A DNA stretch of 14,779 nucleotides, from assembly GCA_964483245.1 (NCBI GenBank), contig CAZABP010000084.1, positions 1 through 14,779 on the forward strand, given 5' to 3'. The notes beneath the pieces are model-generated. The model was not told where the DNA came from and made no database searches. It worked only from the letters and a program-made list of their open reading frames with translations. This stretch comes from CAZABP01 sp964483245 (GTDB lineage: Bacteria > Planctomycetota > UBA1135 > UBA2386). Of the stretch, positions 1 to 6,670 are shown in pieces. The translations under genes and the position numbers were made by a program. How positions within the stretch are numbered: position 1 is the stretch's first letter; each line of letters opens with the position of its first letter.

Positions 1-1167
1 CTGGCGGGCGGCGCGCTGCTGTGCAACGAGTTCATCCGGCTGCCGGTGCAGGCGCTCTCGCCGTTCACCGGCGAGCCGATCGACCTGGCGACGGCGAAGC
101 CGGGCAAGCTGCAGGGGACGTATCACGATCCGAAGACCGGGCAGGTGTTCGACGTCGCCGGCATGCTGGCCGAGGCCGGCATTCCGGTCGCGAAGACGGT
201 CAGCGAGCGGTTCGAGGTCGGGCGGAACTTCTGCAACAAGCTGTGGAACGCGGCGCGGTTCGCGCTGCTGAACCTGCAAGGCACGACGTTCTCGCCGCGG
301 CGGCTCGAGGAACTCACGCTCGAGGATCGCTGGATCCTGAGCCGGCTCGCGTTCGCGACCAGCGAGGCCACGCGCTGGCTGCGGGAATACAACCCGTCTG
401 CCGCGCTCGGCGTGCTGCGGGAGTTCTTCTGGGCGGAGCTGTGCGACTGGTACGTGGAGCTGCTGAAGCCGCGCATGCGCGACGAGGCCCGGGCGCCGCT
501 GGCCCGGCAGGTGTTGGCGACCGCGCTCGATCAGGTGCTGCGCCTGCTGCACCCGTTCGTGCCGTTCGTGACGGAGGCGCTGTGGCAGAAGCTGGACGAG
601 GTTGCGCCGGCGCGCGGGATCGACCGCCAGCTGCCGCAGAGCACGCTGCTCGTCCAGGCCGGCTGGCCGGAGCAGCGAGCCGAATGGCGCGACGAGCAGG
701 CCGAGGCGGAGCTCGGGTTGGTGCGCGAGACCGTGACGGCGCTGCGCGAAGTGCGCGCGCGCTACGGCGTCCCGCCGCGGCAGCGCGTGCCCGTGCGCGC
801 GCTCGCCAGCGGCGCCAGCGCCGACGGGCTGCGCCGCGGTGCGACGCTGATCTCGTCGATGGCGGACGCGGCCAGCTTCGAGGTCGGCGGGGACGGCGCG
901 CGCAGCGCCGACGCGGCGACTGCCGTCGTGCGCGACTTCGAGCTGCACGTGCTCGGGATCGTCGACGTCGGCAAAGAGCGCGCGAAGCTGTCGCAGCAAC
1001 GCGAGCGCCTGCTCAGCCAGATCGACGGGATCACGAGAAAGCTCGGCAACGAAGGCTTCGTGGCGAAGGCGCCGCCGGCGGTGGTCGCCAAGGAGCGCGA
1101 GAAGCTGTCCGATCTCGAGGCGCAGGTCCGTTCGCTCGATGAGGGGTTGCGCACTCTCGGCGGTTAG
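1..1167 (+). CDS. valS: Valyl-tRNA synthetase, C-terminal part (5' end outside window)
   Basis: The enzyme charges tRNA-Val with valine in the cytoplasm. The frame is open from base 1 to the TAG at 1165-1167, giving 388 codons, roughly the last 40% of a normal ValRS of about 900-950 residues. The catalytic domain, including HIGH and KMSKS, lies before the window. Visible are the class I anticodon-binding domain, beginning with GRNFCNKLWNAARF (about nt 220-261) and continuing through DRWILSRL and FFWAELCDWYVEL, and the C-terminal tRNA-binding coiled coil with KLGNEGFVAKAPPAVVAKER (about nt 1039-1098), both hallmarks of ValRS. Between IRLPV (nt 34-48) and SERFEVGRNF (from nt 202) lie about 50 codons where E. 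coli ValRS has only a few residues; this looks like a lineage-specific insertion. The identification is secure. The GTG at 46 is an internal codon, not the start. Confidence 0.96.
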   Translation: MAGGALLCNEFIRLPVQALSPFTGEPIDLATAKPGKLQGTYHDPKTGQVFDVAGMLAEAGIPVAKTVSERFEVGRNFCNKLWNAARFALLNLQGTTFSPRRLEELTLEDRWILSRLAFATSEATRWLREYNPSAALGVLREFFWAELCDWYVELLKPRMRDEARAPLARQVLATALDQVLRLLHPFVPFVTEALWQKLDEVAPARGIDRQLPQSTLLVQAGWPEQRAEWRDEQAEAELGLVRETVTALREVRARYGVPPRQRVPVRALASGASADGLRRGATLISSMADAASFEVGGDGARSADAATAVVRDFELHVLGIVDVGKERAKLSQQRERLLSQIDGITRKLGNEGFVAKAPPAVVAKEREKLSDLEAQVRSLDEGLRTLGG

Positions 1168-1257
1168 CCCGGATCCTTCCGGATGCCGATGGCGGGCATG
1201 ATCACCGTTCGTACGGACAGCATCGAGTCGACCCGCCTGGCGCGGCGAGCCGCAGAC

Positions 1258-1689
1258 TCACACGGGCAGGCCGAGCTCGCGCGCGGCGGTTCGCTGCGGC
1301 TCATCCAGCGTCAGGAACCGCGTCAGCGGTTCCCGCTCGTGGAACCACAAGGCGGTCCTCAGGTGGACCAGATCGAGCGAACGAGGCGTCGACACGACGG
1401 GAAGCCGCGGGTCTGCGCCTAGGTCGAGCGTCAGGTCGCGCAGCGCGAACAGCTCGAGATCGTCCCGCAGCCGATCGAGCGCATCACTGAGGACCCGCGC
1501 GGGCAGCACGCCCTCGCGCGACAGGCGGATCAGGTTGCGCTTGCACTCCAAGACCAGCAGTACGCTCGAGACGCACTCACCCTTGCCGATCTGTTGGATC
1601 AGGCCACGACTTCCTTGCTCACCGAGCAGGATGCAAAGGTATGCGGACGTGTCCAGGTAGTAGCGAGCGACCACGTCACGGCTCGTCAC
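1258..1689 (-). CDS. PIN-domain ribonuclease toxin (VapC-like)
   Basis: This is a 143-residue PIN-domain protein, the usual size for VapC-type toxins, which cut RNA and are held inactive by a partner antitoxin. The acidic residues expected at the metal site are all present: D13 in YYLDTSAYL, E48 in LVLECKRN, D106 in SLDLVHLRTA and D129 in FLTLDEPQ. The catalytic set therefore looks intact. The longest start is GTG at 1689, which overlaps the antitoxin gene by 14 nt. A GTG at 1674, one base after the antitoxin stop, would give MVARYYLDTSAYL, closer to typical VapC N-termini, and may be the real start. The toxin follows the antitoxin in the same transcript. It converges on valS with a 90-bp gap. 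Its RNA target cannot be read from the sequence. Confidence 0.88.
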   Translation of the reverse strand: MTSRDVVARYYLDTSAYLCILLGEQGSRGLIQQIGKGECVSSVLLVLECKRNLIRLSREGVLPARVLSDALDRLRDDLELFALRDLTLDLGADPRLPVVSTPRSLDLVHLRTALWFHEREPLTRFLTLDEPQRTAARELGLPV

Positions 1690-1921
1690 GGCGGTCCTCG
1701 GCCAACACCTCGAGATACCGGCCGGCAGTGGCTCGATCGAAACCGGACCCGAGCCGGTCGCGGCCGTAGCGCTTGCCGATGTGCAGGTGTTCCAGTTCGG
1801 GCGGAGACAGCATCGCGATCGGTCGCTGGTGCTTGGTGATCAGGATGTGCGTGCCGCCCGCTGCCTCGGCCAACAGGGCCGAGAGCCTGGATTTCAGATC
1901 CTGTGTTGAGACCTTTTTCAT
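1676..1921 (-). CDS. Phd/YefM-type antitoxin
   Basis: This 81-residue protein is encoded just ahead of the PIN toxin. Its N-terminus has the Phd/YefM pattern: VSTQDLKSRLSALLAEA followed by THILITKHQRPIAMLSP, matching the antitoxin fold that dimerises and binds operator DNA (about residues 1-45). The more polar C-terminal part (KRYGRDRLGSGFDRATAGRY onward) is the expected toxin-neutralising segment. In this family the antitoxin binds and blocks the toxin and represses the shared promoter. The ATG at 1921 is the first good start. It has no clear Shine-Dalgarno sequence and lies only about 9 nt from the predicted transcription start. The pairing of a Phd-type antitoxin with a PIN toxin is common. 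Confidence 0.87.
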   Translation of the reverse strand: MKKVSTQDLKSRLSALLAEAAGGTHILITKHQRPIAMLSPPELEHLHIGKRYGRDRLGSGFDRATAGRYLEVLAEDRRDEP

Positions 1922-1926
1922 GGCAG

Positions 1927-1938
1927 AACAGGCCTGTT
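1927..1938. promoter_or_regulatory. Perfect 12-bp palindrome, probable antitoxin operator
   Basis: AACAGGCCTGTT at 1927-1938 is a perfect palindrome sitting between the predicted -10 box and the antitoxin start codon. The half-site GGCCTGT (1931-1937) recurs 12 bp away at 1943-1949, inside the promoter spacer. Phd/YefM antitoxins usually repress their own operon by binding short palindromes at this position, so this is the likely operator. Binding is inferred. Confidence 0.5.
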
Positions 1939-1965
1939 TATCGGCCTGTAATGAATCCGAATCAA
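1937..1965 (-). promoter_or_regulatory. Predicted sigma70-type promoter of the toxin-antitoxin operon
   Basis: Read on the minus strand, a TTGATT hexamer (1965-1960) is followed by a 17-nt spacer and GATAAA (1942-1937), close to the TTGACA-17-TATAAT consensus. This stands out in very GC-rich surroundings. Transcription would start near 1930, leaving a leader of about 9 nt before the antitoxin ATG at 1921. The call rests on motif and position only. Confidence 0.5.
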
Positions 1966-2138
1966 CCCCATCGCAGGTGCCGGTTCCAGCGCTGCGGCGC
2001 GGGCTCGGTGCCTGCGACGCGCAACCCGATCGTCTGGGGCTCCCGTCGGCCGCTCAGAGCGGGTCGTAGCCCAGGACTGGCGGTGGCGGCCGTGATGTCT
2101 GGCACAGACTCCCTGCGGGGCTGACGTAGGATCGCCGC

Positions 2139-2669
2139 ATGCGCACGCATCGCCGCGTTCTCGTCTGCCTGCTGGCCTGGCCCGCGTTGGTCGGCTGCGG
2201 CGGGGAGGAACAGCCGCAGACATCCGAAGTGACGCTGACAGAAGGCGGGCCATCGCTCGTGTTGCGCGTGCCTGCGGACTGGCAGCGTCTGGAGCCGGCA
2301 CCGGCGTCGTATCGGGCGCAGTGGCGCGTCGCGGGCGACGGCAGCGAAGGCAAGCGCGCCATCGCCGGCGTGCGCGCACTCGGTACGGCTGAACCGCGGG
2401 CCGCCCTCGACGAATGGCGGCGGCAGTTCCAGCAGGATCCGCCGGGCAACGAGCAGGTCTCGAACCTGCGCTTCCCAGGCCGGCACCCGATGTTGGTGCT
2501 GCAGGCGAAGGGGAACTGGTCGGGGCGCAGCGGCCAATCGCTGATCGCGGTCGTGCTCGACATCCCGCAGGCGCCCCACCTGATCGATCTGGTCGGGGAC
2601 GCCGAGACGGTGGCGGCGTGGCACGAGGCGTTCCACAGCATGCTCGCCTCGGCCAAGCTCGGGCGGTGA
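2139..2669 (+). CDS. Small predicted lipoprotein of unknown function
   Basis: This 176-residue protein has a lipoprotein signal peptide: a basic start (MRTHRR), a short hydrophobic core and the lipobox LVGC with the acylated cysteine at residue 20. It should be anchored to a membrane facing the periplasm. The mature part begins with an acidic/polar linker and contains LVLRVPADWQRL, a pattern seen at the start of compact beta-rich domains in secreted proteins. I recognise no specific family or catalytic motif. The ATG is preceded by AGGA with a 7-nt gap (2128-2131), a reasonable ribosome binding site. A terminator-like hairpin follows 27 nt after the stop, so the gene may be monocistronic. A function cannot be assigned. 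Confidence 0.8.
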   Translation: MRTHRRVLVCLLAWPALVGCGGEEQPQTSEVTLTEGGPSLVLRVPADWQRLEPAPASYRAQWRVAGDGSEGKRAIAGVRALGTAEPRAALDEWRRQFQQDPPGNEQVSNLRFPGRHPMLVLQAKGNWSGRSGQSLIAVVLDIPQAPHLIDLVGDAETVAAWHEAFHSMLASAKLGR

Positions 2670-2696
2670 GGCTGGGGGACCGGCGCAGTTGGATTC

Positions 2697-2713
2697 CGGC
2701 AGCTAGGCTGCCG
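2697..2713 (+). terminator. GC-rich hairpin after the lipoprotein gene
   Basis: A perfect 7-bp stem (CGGCAGC / GCTGCCG) with a 3-nt loop lies 27 nt downstream of the lipoprotein stop. There is no T-run after it, so it is at best a weak intrinsic terminator or an RNA 3'-end stabiliser. Confidence 0.4.
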
Positions 2714-2742
2714 CCGTCCGATCCACCTCCTCGAGGCTTTCC

Positions 2743-2844
2743 ATGCGCCCGACCGCAGAGGCTGTTCCCAAATCCCCGCTGCGTTCGGCCGGCTGCGGCG
2801 GCCGCCGGACTGCGTCGCGCCTCCTCGACGTATCTCCTGGATAG
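2743..2844 (+). pseudogene. Severed original start of the downstream secreted-protein gene
   Basis: An ATG at 2743 has a good ribosome binding site (GAGG at 2733-2736, 6-nt gap) and opens a frame of only 33 codons that runs into the inverted-repeat element and stops at TAG 2842-2844. Its first five codons read MRPTA. If 164 bp (2756-2919) are removed, these codons join in frame to the downstream gene as MRPTAVLAAAAASMLLGQ, a normal Sec signal peptide. I therefore read this as the ancestral start of the repeat protein, cut off by insertion. This is inference from frame, ribosome site and signal-peptide logic. Confidence 0.45.
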
Positions 2845-2919
2845 GCCTGCGTCGGCGCTCCTTGCCGGCGACCGCCTCGCTCGGCCTCGGCGCGACGCGG
2901 GGATTTAGGAACAGCCTCT
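2757..2919. repeat. MITE-like inverted-repeat element, about 163 bp
   Basis: The ends are 23-bp inverted repeats matching at 22 positions: 2757-2779 begins AGAGGCTGTTCC, and 2897-2919 read in reverse begins the same way. Similarity continues inward less perfectly (about 17 of 24 positions in the next aligned block). A small hairpin, TATC-TCCTG-GATA (2831-2843), lies at the centre, so the element could fold into one long imperfect hairpin. No transposase gene fits in it. A CAG trinucleotide flanks it on both sides (2756-2758 and 2920-2922), a possible 3-bp target duplication, although the left copy overlaps the outermost bases of the repeat. It resembles a non-autonomous miniature element or a large intergenic repeat. 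No second copy was noticed in this window. Confidence 0.65.
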
Positions 2920-4118
2920 CAGTTCTCGCGGCCGCTGCCGCATCCATGCTCCTCGGCCAGGTCTTCTCGCAAGGCCAGGCCTACGACCCGGTCACGATGA
3001 CCCAGGCGAATGCACCCGCGGCCGCGGCGGCCGGACAACCCGCTGGCGGGCCTGCCGCGCTGGCGTTCCGGCTGCTCGGCGCCGACATCGTGCCCGACGA
3101 CATCGTCGAGATCGATCCGACCAACGCCACGTACACAGCGCTCGGCAAGCTCGGCGACGACATCGTCGCGGGCTTTGCCTGGGACATGCCGAACCGCCGG
3201 CTCTACGGCACGTCGACACGGACCAACAACTTCCTGCTGATCGAACCGACGACCGGCGCAACGACGGTCATCGGTCCGCTCGGCACGACGCTGATGCACG
3301 GCTGCACGTTCGACCTGCGCACCGGCACGATCTACGCGGCGAACTCGTTCACCGCGAACAACCAGTTGTTCAAGATCAACCCGGCCACAGGAGCCGCGAC
3401 GCCGATCGGGCCGACCGGCCTCGGCGCGATCGGCGACATCGCGTTCGATCCACTCGCGAACGTGCTGTATGCAGCGGACATCCCGACGAAGAGCCTCTAC
3501 ACGCTCAACACGTCGACCGGAGCCGCGACGCTGATCGGTCCGTTCGGCACCGGCGTGCAGATCGGGACCGGCCTCGCGTTCGACCTGGCGATCGGCCTCT
3601 ATGCGACCGACAACCGCGCTTCGGCCGGCAACGACGACGACCTCTACAAGATCGACACGACGACCGGCAAGGCGACGTTGATCGGCCAGCTGAAGACCGG
3701 CAACTGCCTGGCGCTCGCGTTCGTGGACTGCGCGAAGGCCGAGTCGAACCCGTATGGCACGGGCTATTCCTGCAAGTCCGGGATCCCAACGCTGACCTCC
3801 AGCGCGATCCCGATGGTCGGCAAACCGCTCACGCTGTCCCTCGCCAACACCGTGGGTGTGCAGACCGCCGGGCTGCTGCTGTTCAGCCCGACGAAGGCCT
3901 CGATCCCCGGCTGGTGGGGCGGCACGTTCCTGGTCGACCTGCCGACTGCGTTCTGGTTCCCGGCCACGGTGCCGGTCTCCGGCCTGCAGCTGATGCTCAC
4001 CGTGCCGGCGAGTGCGACCTGCGGAACCCCGGTCTACGTGCAGGGGTTCGCGATCGATCCGAGCCTCTCGCAGCTGCTCTGCAACACGGCCGGGCTGGAG
4101 CTGATCCTCGGCGTCTGA
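2862..4118 (+). CDS. Secreted repeat (propeller-like) protein with planctomycete-type C-terminal domain; start altered by insertion
   Basis: The reading frame gives up to 418 residues from a TTG at 2862. A signal-peptide-like stretch (SVLAAAAASMLLG, cleavage after SQGQA near residue 40) leads to four to five repeats of roughly 43 residues (about 85-290) with the pattern 'G-x-A-x-D ... LY ... I-x-P-x-TG-AT-x-IG'. These resemble blades of an incomplete beta-propeller. From about residue 297 (NPYGTGYSCKSG) comes a beta-rich terminal domain with paired cysteines (SATCGTP, LLCNTAG), a type I associate with secreted planctomycete proteins. The protein is probably extracellular or surface-bound; its ligand is unknown. 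Residues 1-19 are encoded entirely by the inverted-repeat element. The TTG has no ribosome binding site, and the ATG at 2946 would lose most of the signal peptide. Translation today is therefore uncertain and the gene may be crippled. It ends 9 bp from the convergent DUF1501 gene. Confidence 0.75.
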   Translation: MPATASLGLGATRGFRNSLSVLAAAAASMLLGQVFSQGQAYDPVTMTQANAPAAAAAGQPAGGPAALAFRLLGADIVPDDIVEIDPTNATYTALGKLGDDIVAGFAWDMPNRRLYGTSTRTNNFLLIEPTTGATTVIGPLGTTLMHGCTFDLRTGTIYAANSFTANNQLFKINPATGAATPIGPTGLGAIGDIAFDPLANVLYAADIPTKSLYTLNTSTGAATLIGPFGTGVQIGTGLAFDLAIGLYATDNRASAGNDDDLYKIDTTTGKATLIGQLKTGNCLALAFVDCAKAESNPYGTGYSCKSGIPTLTSSAIPMVGKPLTLSLANTVGVQTAGLLLFSPTKASIPGWWGGTFLVDLPTAFWFPATVPVSGLQLMLTVPASATCGTPVYVQGFAIDPSLSQLLCNTAGLELILGV

Positions 4119-4127
4119 ACGTGCTGC

Positions 4128-5345
4128 TCAGCGCGGCCGGCTGAACAGCGTGAGTGCGCGGTGCCCGTCCCCGAGCACCGCAGCCGCGTCGATCCGCATC
4201 CGCGCCAGCACCGCCGCGTAGATCGCGCGGAAATCCGTCGTCGCGATCAGATCCCCCTGCTCCAACCGGGCGAAGTCCGGCGCCGCGCCGTGCAGACCCG
4301 GCCGCACCCCCCCACCGCAGACGAAGACCGGGCCGGCAGCCCCGTGGTCCGTGCCCAGGCTCTGGTTCTCCGCCACCCGCCGCCCGAACTCGGAGTGGAT
4401 CAGGATCACGAACCGCTCGAGCACGCCATGCGCCGCGAGATCGTCGACGAACGCGGAGACCGCTGCACCGAGCTGGCGCAGCAGCGCGTCGTGTGCCGGC
4501 AGCTGGCGCGCGTGCGTGTCGAAACCGCCGAGCGTCATGTGGTAGAGCCTGGTCCCGAACCCGCTCAGATGGATGCGCGCGAGCAGTTGCAACCGTTGCG
4601 CGAGATCCGTCTGCGGGTACTCCACCTTGGGGCGGTAGCGGTCGAGGCCGGCGGCCAGCTTCGTCGCGCCGTCGATCGCGCTGCGCGCGACGGCCGCGAG
4701 GAACTCCTGCGCTTCCGCGCCGGAGTCCGCGCCGCTGGTCGCCGCGCGCTCGACCGCGCGGCGGCTGGTCGCGCGCCCCGCCTGCGGCGTCGCGAGCAGG
4801 AGCTCGTAATCCTCGATCCGCTCGAGGATCGGCACGACGACGTCGCGCCCGCGCAGCACGAGCGGCATCTGTGCGGCACCGATCCCGAGCCCTGGCACGT
4901 CCGCCCCATGCGCGTGCAGCCAGTCTGCCGCGCGCCCGAGCCAGCCGGTCGTCTCCGCAGTCATGCGGACGTAGTCCGGGTCCGCGGTGTGCCAGATGTC
5001 GCGGCTGCGGAAGTGCGAGCGGTCCGGCTTGGGGTAACCGACGGCATGCACGGCGGCGAACCGACCGCGCTCGAACTGCGGCTTCCATGCCGCGAGGGCG
5101 GGGTGCAACGCCCAGCCGGCACCCACGTCGTGCGCGCCGCGGCGCACCTGCGCGAGTTGCGGGCGCGCCTTCGCGTAGGCGTCCGACGCGGTCGGAATCA
5201 GCGTGTTGAGCCCGTCGTTGCCCCCTTCCAGTTCGAGCACCAGCAGCGCGACGTCGTCGCCATCCGGCTCCAGGCGCAGCGTGCCGCCGAACTGCAGCCA
5301 CGGCGCGACCGCGGCCAGCTGCAACCATTCCCGCCGATCCAACAT
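4128..5345 (-). CDS. DUF1501 family protein (Tat-like signal)
   Basis: This is a 405-residue protein of the DUF1501 family, related to the alkaline phosphatase/sulfatase fold and very common in planctomycetes. The N-terminus MLDRREWLQLAA carries a twin-arginine-like motif (R4-R5) followed by a hydrophobic stretch, suggesting export in folded form. Family signatures are visible: GGNDGLN (residues 41-47), HFRSRDIWHTADP, GGFDTHARQ, and HSEFGRRVAEN followed by GTDHGAAGPVFVCGGGV near the C-terminus. The His/Asp residues in the last three could bind metal. The biochemical role is not established. The ATG at 5345 lies 2 nt after the DUF1800 stop. A GTG at 5351 would overlap that stop by 4 nt (GTGA) and is a credible alternative. 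It is the last gene of a three-gene operon. Confidence 0.93.
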   Translation of the reverse strand: MLDRREWLQLAAVAPWLQFGGTLRLEPDGDDVALLVLELEGGNDGLNTLIPTASDAYAKARPQLAQVRRGAHDVGAGWALHPALAAWKPQFERGRFAAVHAVGYPKPDRSHFRSRDIWHTADPDYVRMTAETTGWLGRAADWLHAHGADVPGLGIGAAQMPLVLRGRDVVVPILERIEDYELLLATPQAGRATSRRAVERAATSGADSGAEAQEFLAAVARSAIDGATKLAAGLDRYRPKVEYPQTDLAQRLQLLARIHLSGFGTRLYHMTLGGFDTHARQLPAHDALLRQLGAAVSAFVDDLAAHGVLERFVILIHSEFGRRVAENQSLGTDHGAAGPVFVCGGGVRPGLHGAAPDFARLEQGDLIATTDFRAIYAAVLARMRIDAAAVLGDGHRALTLFSRPR

Positions 5346-5347
5346 GC

Positions 5348-6670
5348 TCACAGCAGGTGTGCCTCCGGCAACGTCATGACGGTGTGCAACAGCGCGCCGG
5401 CGCCCTGCGGCTCGCGCGCCGCCGGCGTCGCCGCGAAGGAGAGGACCGCCTCGCGGCCGCTGGCACTGACTTCGCCGTCGAGCAGCAGGCGCAGTGCCAG
5501 CTCCGCGCGCTCCTGTGGAGTCGTCGCTGCGGCGAGCAGCGCCTGCGGCGTCGGGCGCAGCGCGAACGCGCGCCGGCCGGCGAACAGGTCGGCGGCGAAG
5601 TTGCTGCGCTGCAGCCAGCTCGCCGACGTGATCCAGCCGCGGTGCTCGTGCCAGCCTTCGACGCTCGGCGGCTCGAGCAGGCTCTGCCCCATCCGCGCGG
5701 CTGCGCGCGCGAGCTCCCGCGGTGCCGCCTGCGCGCCGAGGCTGCGCACGAGCCCGACCGTCAGATCGACCGGACTCTTGACGAGGCTGCGGTAGGCGCG
5801 CGGTGAGAAGAACAGCCGGCTCTCCAACAACACCCGCAACGTGCGCCCGACGTGCCGCTGCTCCCGCTCGTAGACGGCAGCGAATGCCGCGATCTCCTGC
5901 GCGGTCGGCTCCGGGTGCACGAACCAGGCGAGCCATCGCGCCGCCAGGAAGCGGGCCGACTCCGGCCGCCGCACGGTCATCGCGACGACCTCCTCACCGC
6001 CGAAGCTCCCCTGCTTGCCGAAAACCTGCTTGCTGCCGTCGTCGTGCAGGGCCTGGAAGAACCGGAACTGCTCGCCACGCAGATGCCAGCCGGTGAATGC
6101 GCGCGCCGCCTCGCGGATGTCCTGCTCGCTGTAGTGCCCGCGTCCGAGCGCGAACAGCTCGAACAGCTCGCGGGCGAAGTTCTCGTTCGGCTGGCCTTTG
6201 CGATTCGTGTCGTTGTCGAGCCAGCGCACCATCGCCGGGTCGCGCGCGACTTCGAGCAGCAGGTCGTCGAACCGGCCGAGACCCAGCCGGTCGAACAACT
6301 CCGCCTGACGCGCCATCATCCGCTCGCTCTGGACCTTCTGGTTGCTGGTCGCGAAGTGCCCATGCCAGAACAGGGACATGCGTTGGCGCAGCGGCGCGCG
6401 CGCCGTCGCCATCCGATGGAACCGCCACCCGCGCACGCGCTCGAGCCCGCCGAGCGCGAGCACGCTCTCGAGCAACGGATCGGCTTCACCTGCGGCCTCG
6501 ACGTCCCCGGCGAGCTGCGCGAGCGTGCGTTGCAATCCGAGCTGCACGAAGCGAAGCCGCTCGCCGAGCGACGCGCCGAACCCGGTGCGGCGGACCAGGT
6601 GCCCGACCTTGCGCAGGTCCCAAGCGTCGTGCGCGCTCGGCTGCCAGCGCGCCAGCAGGTCGTCGCTCAT
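5348..6670 (-). CDS. DUF1800 family protein
   Basis: This 440-residue protein has the conserved DUF1800 blocks: HLVRRTGFGAS near the N-terminus, FWHGHFATSNQKV, the strongly conserved WLDNDTNRKGQPNENFAREL followed by FELFALG and ARAFTGWH, and PSVEGWHEHRGWITSASWL near the C-terminus. DUF1800 proteins are nearly always encoded next to DUF1501 proteins. They are thought to act together in the cell envelope, but the reaction is unknown. No obvious signal peptide is visible on this member, so it may be cytoplasmic or exported with its partner. The ATG at 6670 overlaps the stop of the preceding gene (ATGA, 3 nt shared), so translation is probably coupled. Length is typical of the family. Confidence 0.93.
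   Translation of the reverse strand: MSDDLLARWQPSAHDAWDLRKVGHLVRRTGFGASLGERLRFVQLGLQRTLAQLAGDVEAAGEADPLLESVLALGGLERVRGWRFHRMATARAPLRQRMSLFWHGHFATSNQKVQSERMMARQAELFDRLGLGRFDDLLLEVARDPAMVRWLDNDTNRKGQPNENFARELFELFALGRGHYSEQDIREAARAFTGWHLRGEQFRFFQALHDDGSKQVFGKQGSFGGEEVVAMTVRRPESARFLAARWLAWFVHPEPTAQEIAAFAAVYEREQRHVGRTLRVLLESRLFFSPRAYRSLVKSPVDLTVGLVRSLGAQAAPRELARAAARMGQSLLEPPSVEGWHEHRGWITSASWLQRSNFAADLFAGRRAFALRPTPQALLAAATTPQERAELALRLLLDGEVSASGREAVLSFAATPAAREPQGAGALLHTVMTLPEAHLL

Noticed and set aside
1169..1199. Two small hairpins after valS (CCGGA/TCCGG at 1169-1182 and ATGCC/GGCAT at 1183-1199)
   Set aside because: Stems are only 5 bp with no T-run; in such GC-rich DNA these arise easily by chance, so no terminator is called.
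1183..1422. 79-codon plus-strand frame after valS
   Set aside because: Most of it lies antisense to the PIN toxin gene, whose catalytic residues are intact, and it has no ribosome site or recognisable domain.
2946..4118. ATG at 2946 as the start of the repeat protein
   Set aside because: It would remove the hydrophobic core of the signal peptide, leaving only about a dozen residues before the cleavage site, so it is kept only as an alternative.
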